In this document: positions 1-6,464 of the stretch, piece after piece
Layout of the letters: each line of letters starts with the position of its first letter
Position numbering within the stretch: position 1 is the first letter of the stretch
NCBI GenBank assembly: GCA_021795795.1
Contig: JAJYPA010000267.1
Location: forward strand, 1 to 10,331
DNA from: Pseudomonadota bacterium
GTDB taxonomy: Bacteria; Pseudomonadota; Gammaproteobacteria; Halothiobacillales; Halothiobacillaceae
Direction: 5' to 3'
DNA: 10,331 bases
Program-made: the position numbers and the translations under genes
Notes under the pieces: generated by a model
The model's database searches: none
Told to the model about the DNA's origin: nothing
Seen by the model: only the letters and a program-made list of their open reading frames with translations

Positions 1-461
1 CGCGCCAGCACTTCGTCGTGAACGGCGAGTTGGGCTGCCGCCAGCAATGCGGCATTGACCGCGCCGGCGCGTCCGATTGCCAAAGTGCCCACGGGGATTC
101 CCGCAGGCATTTGTACGATGGAGAGCAGTGAGTCCCAGCCGGACAGTGTCTTGGATTGCACGGGTACGCCCAGAACGGGAAGCCGCGTTTTGGCGGCCAG
201 CATTCCGGGCAAATGCGCCGCTCCGCCGGCCCCGCCAATAATCACCTGCAAGCCGCGTTCGATCGCTGTTTGCGCATACTCAAACAGACGATCCGGCGTG
301 CGGTGAGCGGAAACGACCTCCGCCTCGAAAGGAATTTGCAGTGTGGTTAGCGTGGCACACGCGTGTTGCATGGTTTCCCAGTCGGATTGGGAACCCATGA
401 CGACGCCGACCAAGGGCGAGGGGTGGTTAGCTGCGATGGGGGCGAGGGGCTGTTCACTCAT
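1..461 (-). CDS. purE: PurE, N5-carboxyaminoimidazole ribonucleotide mutase (3' end outside window)
   Basis: Class I PurE converts N5-carboxyaminoimidazole ribonucleotide (made by PurK) to 4-carboxyaminoimidazole ribonucleotide in cytosolic de novo purine synthesis. 153 codons are visible, and the frame runs off the left edge close to the usual family end. Seen in the translation: the phosphate/substrate loop GSQSD at residues 23-27, the SAHRTP motif at 51-56 with the conserved His53, the glycine-rich [13 protein letters not shown] at about 75-87, and [14 protein letters not shown] at about 117-130. The ATG overlaps the TGA of the upstream sirB2 gene as ATGA. The sequence just before it has no good Shine-Dalgarno (GAGCGTTTCAGCTAA), so translation is probably coupled to sirB2. 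purK would be expected next, beyond the window; this cannot be checked here. Confidence 0.96.
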   Translation of the reverse strand, partial: MSEQPLAPIAANHPSPLVGVVMGSQSDWETMQHACATLTTLQIPFEAEVVSAHRTPDRLFEYAQTAIERGLQVIIGGAGGAAHLPGMLAAKTRLPVLGVPVQSKTLSGWDSLLSIVQMPAGIPVGTLAIGRAGAVNAALLAAAQLAVHDEVLA

Positions 462-880
462 TTAGCTGAAACGCTCGCGGCGGGAGCGGGTGCGCTCAAA
501 AATGGCGTCGCGGTTTTCAGGGCGCCGGCTGCCGAGATGTAAAGAAACACCGCGATGGCCAGAATCCAGGCGCTCGCACGGATGGCCTTGGTCTTGCCCA
601 GCCGCAACGCGAACAAGCCCAGAACGATATAAACAATCAGACCGACGATCATGACGGTGACGTAGTCCGGATTCACGCCATAACGCCAGAACATCAAATA
701 GCTGGCGATCAGTGCGCTGAGCAGCAAAACGGTATCGACGATATGCGGGGTAATCCGAACCCAACGCGCCTTGAGTCGCGGTGAGTCTTGCAGCATCCAG
801 ATGCCGCGCAGGATGAAACCGATCAGGGAAAGGACAACGGCAAGTCCGTGAATATGGACTGATAATTGGGCGATGGTCAT
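458..880 (-). CDS. sirB2: SirB2-family integral membrane protein
   Basis: A 140-residue membrane protein of the SirB family (named for a Salmonella invasion-regulator locus); its biochemical function is not established. Four hydrophobic segments are visible, roughly residues 8-28, 48-65, 74-93 and 103-121, joined by short basic loops, which matches the small four-helix family. The family-typical PHxxDT motif is present at residues 45-50 (Pro45, His46, Asp49, Thr50) at the start of the second helix. The C-terminus is an Ala/Pro/Ser-rich tail. The start is supported by CGGAG five bases upstream of the ATG. The stop codon overlaps the purE start by four bases, so the two genes are almost certainly co-transcribed. 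The functional link to purines is unknown; the pairing may be only positional. Confidence 0.85.
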   Translation of the reverse strand: MTIAQLSVHIHGLAVVLSLIGFILRGIWMLQDSPRLKARWVRITPHIVDTVLLLSALIASYLMFWRYGVNPDYVTVMIVGLIVYIVLGLFALRLGKTKAIRASAWILAIAVFLYISAAGALKTATPFLSAPAPAASVSAK

Positions 881-922
881 GCGCGCTCCGCAGTGCTAGG
901 AAACAGGCGCACCATTAAACAC

Positions 923-975
923 CAAGGGCCGGATGAATGCCAGATGATTGAATTGGCCTCATCCTCTGGCCCTTG
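923..975 (-). terminator. Bulged hairpin after the TDT transporter gene, probable terminator
   Basis: Positions 923-930 pair with 968-975 (CAAGGGCC/GGCCCTTG) and 931-936 pair with 959-964 (GGATGA/TCATCC). This gives 14 base pairs with a 3-nt bulge (965-967). A small extra helix lies inside (GCCA 939-942 with TGGC 954-957). On the minus strand the stem is followed by GTGTTTAATG, only a weak T-run. It lies 27 bases after the transporter stop and before sirB2, where a terminator is expected. The pairing is directly seen; termination is inferred. Confidence 0.5.
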
Positions 976-1001
976 CGAGGGGCGGGCGTTGCGGGGTTGA
1001 T

Positions 1002-1982
1002 TTATTCGGGAACGCAGATTTCTCTTGCCCACATGGCCCGGGCGGTTTTCACCAGCAGATAAGCGATCAGTAAAGCCAGGAACCCGAATAGAAACCCACC
1101 GAGATAAGCATAAAATATAAAACCGGTAATGTGGTACATGATCAGGGTTGCAATCGTTATGGCGGCGATCGGGAAGGTATAGGCCCAGAATGGCAGACCG
1201 AAGGGAATCGTCACAAAACGCTTGGCCTGGAAAAACAGCAGCAAGGTGATGAACAGGGCAAAGTTGTACAGGATATGCCCCATGTCATCCAGCCCGCCCG
1301 GATGCAGCGCGTGCCAGGAAATAAAGCCGACGGCCGGCGGGGCAATCATGATGAACAGCGTCGGCATCAGCTTGCTGGGTGTGGGCGCATGGAAAAAATA
1401 GCGGTTCATCAGGACGGTGAGCAGGACAATCCAGAAAATCACCCCGATGCTGAAAAAGAACCACGAAATCTGGCTAAATCCGAGCGCGACTCCGGTGATC
1501 GGAACCAATATATTCCCCACGATCGGGATGAACCAGGCCGGGTTGGAGTGGTGAATCTGGAATTTTTCGTGATGAATCCAGTTGCTTAGAATAATGAGGG
1601 TAAACAGCAGCTGAACCGGGGTGCCGATGCTCCATAGCCACAGGGCCAGCGTCTTGTTGAAACCAAGTGCGATAATGCTGAGCAGAATCAGGCAGATGGA
1701 AATAGCGGGAAAGAAACTCAGGCGGACCACATGATTGAATTCGGCGCGCACTTCATCGGGATATTTCATTAACTTGGCCAGGTAGGCCAGGGTGAGTATG
1801 CCGAACAGGCCATAAGTGAAATACGTGAATATCGTGCTGGCCCCGTGAGACCATTGCATTAATTGCTCACATTTTTGCATGGCGATAGTGAAACCCGCCA
1901 TGCCCATGACCATGCCGAACATTGAAATCGGCATATGGGCCAGTCGGCTATGCGCATTGGCTGCTATTGATGATCCGGGCAT
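1002..1982 (-). CDS. TDT/SLAC1-family (TehA-like) transporter or anion channel
   Basis: A 326-residue, very hydrophobic protein with about ten predicted membrane helices, the length and layout of E. coli TehA. Family members include TehA (anion channel, tellurite resistance when overproduced), yeast Mae1 (malate) and Ssu1 (sulfite efflux); the substrate here cannot be read from sequence. Recognisable segments are HMPISMFGMVMGMAG near the N-terminus, NPAWFIPIVGNILVPITG in the middle, PTLFIMIAPPAVGF later, and FWAYTFPIAA before the last helices. These follow the conserved helix-turn pattern of the family. I chose the ATG at 1982 because GGAG sits 7 nt upstream. The frame stays open to 2081 and offers ATGs at 2000, 2036 and 2081, but none has a ribosome-binding site, and the extra 33 residues do not look like part of the family. 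A sigma70-like promoter lies about 110 bases upstream. It is divergent from the CbiM-like gene. Confidence 0.85.
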   Translation of the reverse strand: MPGSSIAANAHSRLAHMPISMFGMVMGMAGFTIAMQKCEQLMQWSHGASTIFTYFTYGLFGILTLAYLAKLMKYPDEVRAEFNHVVRLSFFPAISICLILLSIIALGFNKTLALWLWSIGTPVQLLFTLIILSNWIHHEKFQIHHSNPAWFIPIVGNILVPITGVALGFSQISWFFFSIGVIFWIVLLTVLMNRYFFHAPTPSKLMPTLFIMIAPPAVGFISWHALHPGGLDDMGHILYNFALFITLLLFFQAKRFVTIPFGLPFWAYTFPIAAITIATLIMYHITGFIFYAYLGGFLFGFLALLIAYLLVKTARAMWAREICVPE

Positions 1983-1989
1983 GTTTTTA

Positions 1990-1993
1990 CTCC
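1990..1993 (-). promoter_or_regulatory. Shine-Dalgarno that fixes the TDT transporter start
   Basis: On the minus strand GGAG is followed by seven bases (TAAAAAC) and then the ATG at 1982. The upstream in-frame ATG at 2000 is preceded by ACAACACAACGCTTT, with no ribosome-binding site. This selects the 326-residue product. Confidence 0.7.
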
Positions 1994-2090
1994 GTGGCAT
2001 AAAGCGTTGTGTTGTGATTGATTGCGCATCATCCATTGAAAAGGGCCGACTTGTGCCCGGACGCTGGCAATTCCATATCAATTCGATCGG

Positions 2091-2119
2091 ATATTACGAT
2101 TAAATTTACTTATGATCAA
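2091..2119 (-). promoter_or_regulatory. Sigma70-type promoter for the TDT transporter
   Basis: On the minus strand there is TTGATC (2114-2119) as -35, a 17-bp A+T-rich spacer, and TAATAT (2091-2096) as -10. Each hexamer matches consensus at four of six bases, with ideal spacing. The predicted start near 2084 gives a leader of about 100 bases before the ATG at 1982. The site occupies most of the short gap next to the divergent CbiM-like gene, so the two units may interfere or be co-regulated. Confidence 0.5.
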
Positions 2120-2133
2120 TAGAGTTTATTAAG

Positions 2134-2799
2134 ATGAATGTTGCCGATGGTCTGATTTCGCCGGATTTTCTGTGGCTCAACTGGCTATTGTTTGTTTTCT
2201 TAATCGGGTTGGGGATGTACCGGTCGCCTTGGCGTGCCCTGTTGCATGCGCCGCAGCGTTTGAACCTGATCGCTGCCAGTGTGGCCTTTCTGACGATGCT
2301 TTGGCTGTTTTCAGCTTCCTCTCTGCCTGGATTGTCATTGCACTTTTTGGGATTGACCGTGGTGACCTTGTTGGTCGGTTGGCCCTTGGCACTGGTGTGT
2401 GGCGGTATGACCCTGTTGATGTTGGCGCTGGCCGGGCAGCTGGCGTTTTCCGGCATCGGATGGGACATGTTGGGCATGGTGGTGCCGCCCATACTTATTA
2501 CTGCCGTGATCAATGCGGGAGCCCAGCGGCTGCTTCCTGCCAATTATTTCATTTATCTTTTTGTGAACAGCTTTTTTTCAGCGATTCTCGGTGCAATGGC
2601 AGCTGCGCTTACTTCAGCGAGTCTGATGCTGGTATTTGGCATCTATACTTGGGATGTGCTGACAACGAGCTACTTTCCCCTACTACCGATCCAGTGGGTG
2701 CCTGAGGCCATGATCAACACCATGATGATTCTCGGTCTGACATTGCTTCGACCGGATTGGGTCATCACTTTTGACGATCAACGCTACTTCAAAAACTAA
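2134..2799 (+). CDS. CbiM-like (COG3235-type) integral membrane protein, orphan ECF-type permease homologue
   Basis: A 221-residue membrane protein with about six or seven hydrophobic segments, resembling the substrate-binding S components CbiM/NikM of cobalt and nickel ECF transporters. Seen in sequence: an N-terminal MNVADGLIS in place of the classical MHIxDG, LPGLSLHFLG at residues 64-73 with His70, and a C-terminal PEAMINTMM (190-198) followed by RPDWVITFDDQRYF. In characterised CbiM/NikM proteins the N-terminal Met-His pair plus a second histidine in the SxHL loop bind the metal. Here residue 2 is Asn, and the GHGG region is replaced by GQLAFSG. So it keeps the fold but probably not the standard metal site. 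No ATPase (CbiO) or CbiQ gene lies beside it. The start codon has only weak upstream purines (AGAG at 10 nt). The family call is from memory of conserved patterns; the substrate is unknown. Confidence 0.75.
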   Translation: MNVADGLISPDFLWLNWLLFVFLIGLGMYRSPWRALLHAPQRLNLIAASVAFLTMLWLFSASSLPGLSLHFLGLTVVTLLVGWPLALVCGGMTLLMLALAGQLAFSGIGWDMLGMVVPPILITAVINAGAQRLLPANYFIYLFVNSFFSAILGAMAAALTSASLMLVFGIYTWDVLTTSYFPLLPIQWVPEAMINTMMILGLTLLRPDWVITFDDQRYFKN

Positions 2800-3017
2800 T
2801 ACCCGACGGCCCCGATGGGATTGCAAGCCAGCGGTTATCGATGCAATTTGCAACTCTATATGGTGTAAATTACTTTTAGTTGGCTTTAATAACCCTTGTT
2901 TATCCGCGAGTTTACAAGGCTTGATGGTTTGGCATGGAAATTGGATTAGAATGACGTACCGCTCGCCTTGTTGCGTGTTACGAGTTTTGCAACCGTCCCT
3001 CTCAGGAGAAGATCACA
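2800..3017 (+). other. Intergenic region before the cytochrome c gene
   Basis: No gene is visible. It contains three copies of TTGCAA (2821-2826, 2848-2853, 2987-2992), a 6-bp inverted repeat CCTTGT/ACAAGG (2894-2899, 2914-2919), and a sigma54-like element at 2929-2945. It also has a -10-like TAGAAT (2947-2952) without a well-spaced -35: TTGATG is 20 bp away and TTGGCA 12 bp away. The last 20 bases carry the cytochrome ribosome-binding site, AGGAGA at 3004-3009. The cytochrome promoter is presumably here but I cannot place it with confidence. No terminator is evident for the preceding gene. Confidence 0.5.
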
Positions 3018-3356
3018 ATGAAAAAATTGACCGTATTGATGTTGGCCGCTGGTTTGATGACTTCCGGTGCAGCGATGGCTGCCGGCGATTCGGCCGCAGG
3101 CAAAACCTTGTATGAAGCTTCTTGCGCTTCTTGCCACGGCATGCAGGCTCAAGGTCAAGGCATGTTCCCGAAACTGGCCGGCCTGAGCGCTGAGCGCATC
3201 AAAACTACATTGGTTGCGTTCAAGGCGGGTGATACAGCTACCCTGAAGAAAGAAGGCCTCGGTGGTCCTAACTCAGCCATCATGGCGCCAAACGCGGCCG
3301 GCCTGTCTGAGCAAGACATGGATAACCTGAGTGCATACCTCTCTACTCTGAAATAA
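3018..3356 (+). CDS. Small periplasmic class I cytochrome c (mono-haem)
   Basis: A 112-residue exported electron carrier. Residues 1-21 form a signal peptide (MKKL, a hydrophobic core, then AMA before Ala22), leaving a mature protein of about 91 residues. The single haem-binding motif is CASCH at 36-40: Cys36 and Cys39 attach haem and His40 is the axial ligand. The second axial ligand is very likely Met89 in the NSAIMAP segment, typical of cytochrome c553/c5-like proteins. The C-terminal helix LSEQDMDNLSAYLSTLK is typical of class I. The start is fixed by AGGAGA nine bases upstream of the ATG. It is a single-gene unit with its own terminator. Likely roles are delivery of electrons to a terminal oxidase or acceptance from a periplasmic dehydrogenase; the partner cannot be named from this window. 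Confidence 0.93.
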   Translation: MKKLTVLMLAAGLMTSGAAMAAGDSAAGKTLYEASCASCHGMQAQGQGMFPKLAGLSAERIKTTLVAFKAGDTATLKKEGLGGPNSAIMAPNAAGLSEQDMDNLSAYLSTLK

Positions 3357-3374
3357 GTTCAGATTCCGGTTGAT

Positions 3375-3403
3375 AAAAAAAGCCCCGATTTTCGGGGCTT
3401 TTT
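3375..3403. terminator. Bidirectional rho-independent terminator between cytochrome c and phoU
   Basis: An 8-bp stem AGCCCCGA/TCGGGGCT (3381-3388 with 3392-3399) closes a 3-nt loop. An A-run (3375-3381) lies before it and a T-run (3399-3403) after it. It can therefore stop transcription from the cytochrome gene (plus) and from phoU (minus), which converge on it. Confidence 0.93.
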
Positions 3404-3455
3404 GTTTGCTGGCGGGTATCTTGTTGGTCAAGCTCCCGCGGCTGCAGAACGGTGA

Positions 3456-4169
3456 TCAAATCTGGGTGCGTTGCTTCTCGCTTGAGATGTTGCTGTGGCG
3501 CACGTCGGATCCTTTCTGCTGGAAGATGACGTATTCGGCAATATTGGTGCAGTGATCGCCCACGCGTTCGATTGCGCGCATACAGGAGAGAATGCGTAAG
3601 CCGACATCAGCGGAGTTGGGGTTTTCGTTCATGTACTTCAGCAGTACGCGATGCACGGCGTTGTATTCTTCATTGACGTGTGTGTCGCGGCGGATGATTT
3701 CTTCTGCAGCGATGACGTCCAGTCGAACGAAGGCATCCAAAGCATCATGCATCATGCCACCAACAATGCGCCCCATGACGCGCAGGTGGCCAATGAAGTC
3801 GGTATGACGCAGCATGGGACCGATTTCTTCGGCAATACGTGCCATTTTTTCGGACTTGTCACCAATGCGTTCGAGGTCGGTAATGGCCTTGACCACCGAC
3901 ATAATGGTGCGCAGGTCGTTTGCCATCGGTGAGTAGCGCGCGATGATCTGGATGGCCAGTTCGTCAATGGATGACTCCATCCGATTGATTTCATAGTCCT
4001 GTTTCAGGGCGCGTGCACCGCGTTCCGCATCACCATCGAGCAGGTAAGCCACTGCATCGGCAAAATGTTGCTCGGCGACGCCGCCCATGTTCATCAGCAT
4101 CGTGCGTAGTGCATTAATGTCATCATCGTAACGGGTCAGCGTGTGCGGCGTACTATTGTAGGAATCCAT
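3456..4169 (-). CDS. phoU: PhoU, phosphate signalling/transport regulator
   Basis: A 237-residue cytosolic protein (E. coli PhoU is 241). It is thought to link the Pst phosphate transporter to the PhoR sensor kinase, keeping the Pho response off when phosphate is plentiful; it also affects polyphosphate levels. Both halves of the two-domain helical bundle carry the family motif: DLERIGDKSEKMARIAEE in the first and AIERVGDHCTNIAEYVIF in the second. These supply the acidic metal-cluster residues. The start at 4169 is chosen because GGAGAG lies 5 nt upstream and because MDSYNSTPHTLTRYDDDIN matches the family N-terminus. The frame also offers an ATG at 4223, which would add 18 unlikely residues. 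No pst genes are adjacent. It is divergent from ppk1 and ends at the shared bidirectional terminator. The tail after the second domain (KGSDVRHSNISSEKQRTQI) is hydrophilic and less conserved. Confidence 0.95.
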   Translation of the reverse strand: MDSYNSTPHTLTRYDDDINALRTMLMNMGGVAEQHFADAVAYLLDGDAERGARALKQDYEINRMESSIDELAIQIIARYSPMANDLRTIMSVVKAITDLERIGDKSEKMARIAEEIGPMLRHTDFIGHLRVMGRIVGGMMHDALDAFVRLDVIAAEEIIRRDTHVNEEYNAVHRVLLKYMNENPNSADVGLRILSCMRAIERVGDHCTNIAEYVIFQQKGSDVRHSNISSEKQRTQI

Positions 4170-4221
4170 GAAAACTCTCCAAAAAAACATCAAATTAAAC
4201 GAAATGGCTCGGAAAACCTGC

Positions 4222-4255
4222 ACTTCACCGAAATGTCACCGATTATCGTCATAAT
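4222..4255 (+). promoter_or_regulatory. Candidate PhoB-type promoter upstream of ppk1
   Basis: The exact 7-mer TCACCGA occurs twice, at 4225-4231 and 4236-4242, an 11-bp period, which is the geometry of a Pho box. In Pho-box register (4222-4239) the second half ATGTCAC matches CTGTCAY at six of seven positions; the first half ACTTCAC is poor. Ten bases after the box is CATAAT (4250-4255), five of six to TATAAT, the same spacing as in E. coli phoA. The predicted start near 4262 leaves a leader of about 94 bases to ppk1. Control by PhoB is inferred. Confidence 0.4.
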
Positions 4256-4355
4256 GATGTGAGTTGGCAGGAAGATGGAAGAATTTGTATTCTGACCGCG
4301 TCCGTTGGTCGGTAACATTGACGCCAACATTATATTTTAACCAAGTTGCGAAATT

Positions 4356-6431
4356 ATGACTGAAACCTCTTTATTGCCCGTCGCACCCGTTTTTATCAAT
4401 CGCGAACTGAGTTTGATCGCGTTTAACCGGCGCGTGCTCGAATTGGCTCAGGATGTTTCGCTGCCCTTGTTGGAGCGGCTCAAGTTTCTGTGTATCTCCT
4501 CATCCAATCTGGATGAATTGTTCGAGGTGCGTATCGGGTCGTTGACCCAGCAGATCCGGGTGGGGTTAAACCGTCCGGACGACTCCGGCCTGACGCCGAT
4601 TGAGCAGCTCGATCAGGTGTACGCATCGGGCCATAGCTTGGTTGCAGATCAGTACCATACCCTGAATGATGAAATTATTCCCGCGCTAGCGGAGGAAGGC
4701 ATCCACTTTCTTCGCCGCACGCACTGGAATGAAGCACAATCCCTGTGGGTAAAGCAGTTTTTCCGCCGCGAACTGTTGCCGTTGCTGACTCCGTTGGGGC
4801 TCGACCCTTCGCACCCGTTCCCGCGGATTCTCAATAAATCCCTGAATTTTGTTGTATCACTGGAAGGCACTGACGATTACGGGCGTGAAGCCTGGATGGC
4901 GATTGTGCAAGCACCGCGTGCATTGCCGCGCATTATCCGCATGGATGAAGAGGCATCGGGCAGCAATTCGAGTTTTGTGTTTTTGAGTTCGATCATTCAC
5001 GCACATGTGCACGAGTTGTTCCCTGGTATGACGGTGACCGGCTGCTACCAGTTCCGGGTAACGCGTAACAGCGATCTGGCTGTTGCTGTCGATGACGATG
5101 ACGATCTGCTGAAAACGCTGCAAGGCGGGTTGTTTGAACGTAATTACGGCGATGCAGTCCGTTTGGAAGTGGCGGATAATTGCCCGCAGGAGATGATTGA
5201 TTTTCTCTGTGACCGCTTCAAGCTCAACGATCAGGCCGTGTTCCAGGTGCATGGACCAGTCAACCTGAATCGCTTGATGGCACTATACGGGTTGCTGCAC
5301 CGGCCGGATTTGAAAGACGAACCCTTCACGCCGAAACTAAAGAAAGAATTCAGTAGCGAAGCCAATATTTTCGAAACCATCGAGCAGCGCGGCGCGGTGC
5401 TACTGCATCATCCGTATGAATCGTTCATGCCGGTGGTCGAGTTCGTTCGGCAGGCAGCGAGCGACCCCAAAGTGGTTGCCATCAAGATGACGCTGTATCG
5501 CACCGGACGAGATTCGGCGATTGTCGATGCGCTAGAGGCAGCGGCGCGCGCTGGCAAGGAAGTGACGGCCGTGGTCGAACTCCGCGCACGCTTCGATGAA
5601 GAGGCGAATATCGACATCACCACCCGCTTGCAGAAAGCCGGGGCCTATGTGGCTTACGGGATTGTGGGCTACAAAACCCACGCAAAGATGACCCTCGTGC
5701 TACGTCGGGATGGTTCGCGGCTCAAACGATTCGTGCACCTGGGCACGGGCAATTACCATCCTGGTACGGCACGCATGTACACCGATTTTGGTCTATTAAC
5801 GGACGATCGGTTTCTGGGTGATGACGTGAATAAGTTGTTCATGCAATTGACCGGGTTGGGGCGTGGTATGCGTCTTAAACGCATTCTGCAATCGCCATTC
5901 ACCTTGCATCGTGGGATGCTTGATCGTATCGAGCGCGAGATTGAGCATGCACAGGCAGGGCGGAAAGGATTGATCCGCGCCAAGATGAACGCATTGATTG
6001 ATCGTCAGATTATCGAGGCGCTTTATCGGGCCTCTCAGGCCGGCGTGCAAATTGATCTGATCATCCGGGGCGTCTGCTGTCTTCAGCCCGGCATTCCGGG
6101 ATTGTCGGAAAATATCCGCGTGCGTTCGGTCCTGGGGCGTTTCCTTGAGCACCCGCGCGTGTTCTATTTCCTGAATGACGGTGATGACGAACTGTTCCTG
6201 TCGAGTGCCGACTGGATGCCGCGTAACTTCTTCGTGCGGGTCGAGGCCTGCTTCCCAATCGATGCGCCTGAAATCAAGGAACGGGTGATCAATGAAGCCT
6301 TCGAGCGGTATCTGTCTGATAACACCAGTTCATGGTCTCTGGAGGCCGATGGTCATTACCATCGCGTTAAGCGCCATCACAATGCGAAACCACGTTCAGC
6401 GCAACAGTCTTTGCTAGATGATCTGACCTGA
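4356..6431 (+). CDS. ppk1: PPK1, polyphosphate kinase
   Basis: PPK1 reversibly transfers the terminal phosphate of ATP to inorganic polyphosphate, usually at the inner face of the membrane. The 691 residues compare with 688 in E. coli. The four-domain layout is recognisable: an N-terminal domain beginning INRELSLIAFNRRVLELAQ (14-32), a head domain, and two phospholipase-D-like catalytic domains. His442 in YKTHAKM matches the autophosphorylated His435 of E. coli. His599 in RFLEHPRV matches His592. Arg382 (LYRTG) and Arg412 (RARFDEEAN) match the metal/phosphate-contacting arginines. HLGTGNYHPGTARMYTDFGLLT (461-482) and LSSADWMPRNFF (615-626) are also typical. A run of five aspartates lies at 246-250. 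The ATG lacks a clear Shine-Dalgarno, but no better start exists and the N-terminus fits the family. Possible promoters are the Pho-like element at 4222-4255 and a TATATT at 4331-4336. It converges on proB. Confidence 0.97.
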   Translation: MTETSLLPVAPVFINRELSLIAFNRRVLELAQDVSLPLLERLKFLCISSSNLDELFEVRIGSLTQQIRVGLNRPDDSGLTPIEQLDQVYASGHSLVADQYHTLNDEIIPALAEEGIHFLRRTHWNEAQSLWVKQFFRRELLPLLTPLGLDPSHPFPRILNKSLNFVVSLEGTDDYGREAWMAIVQAPRALPRIIRMDEEASGSNSSFVFLSSIIHAHVHELFPGMTVTGCYQFRVTRNSDLAVAVDDDDDLLKTLQGGLFERNYGDAVRLEVADNCPQEMIDFLCDRFKLNDQAVFQVHGPVNLNRLMALYGLLHRPDLKDEPFTPKLKKEFSSEANIFETIEQRGAVLLHHPYESFMPVVEFVRQAASDPKVVAIKMTLYRTGRDSAIVDALEAAARAGKEVTAVVELRARFDEEANIDITTRLQKAGAYVAYGIVGYKTHAKMTLVLRRDGSRLKRFVHLGTGNYHPGTARMYTDFGLLTDDRFLGDDVNKLFMQLTGLGRGMRLKRILQSPFTLHRGMLDRIEREIEHAQAGRKGLIRAKMNALIDRQIIEALYRASQAGVQIDLIIRGVCCLQPGIPGLSENIRVRSVLGRFLEHPRVFYFLNDGDDELFLSSADWMPRNFFVRVEACFPIDAPEIKERVINEAFERYLSDNTSSWSLEADGHYHRVKRHHNAKPRSAQQSLLDDLT

Positions 6432-6462
6432 CCTCGGGCAGTCCTCAGCTGTCATCGAGGTC
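6430..6462. terminator. Inverted repeat between the ppk1 and proB stop codons
   Basis: GACCTCG (6430-6436) and CGAGGTC (6456-6462) form a perfect 7-bp inverted repeat around a 19-nt loop, starting within the ppk1 TGA and ending two bases before the proB stop. Neither strand has a T-run after the stem, so an intrinsic terminator is doubtful. It may still act as an end-of-transcript structure for two convergent genes. Confidence 0.3.
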
Positions 6463-6464
6463 GA

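Noticed and set aside
2010..2030. FNR-like site in the TDT/CbiM-like gap (TGAT, five bases, ATCA)
   Set aside because: FNR sites need a four-base centre between TGAT and ATCA; here it is five, so it is probably chance.
1983..2081. N-terminal extension of the TDT transporter (33 residues)
   Set aside because: None of the upstream ATGs has a ribosome-binding site, whereas the ATG at 1982 does; the extension is hydrophilic and not family-like.
2821..2992. Three TTGCAA copies before the cytochrome c gene
   Set aside because: A 6-bp palindrome with irregular spacing; not enough to claim an operator.
2771..3115. A plus-strand frame bridging the CbiM-like gene and the cytochrome gene
   Set aside because: It overlaps both real genes out of frame and its protein has no family-like pattern; the intergenic part looks non-coding.
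3370..3555. A 61-codon plus-strand frame beginning at the cytochrome c terminator
   Set aside because: Its start lies just before the terminator hairpin and its 3' part is antisense to the end of phoU; no ribosome-binding site.
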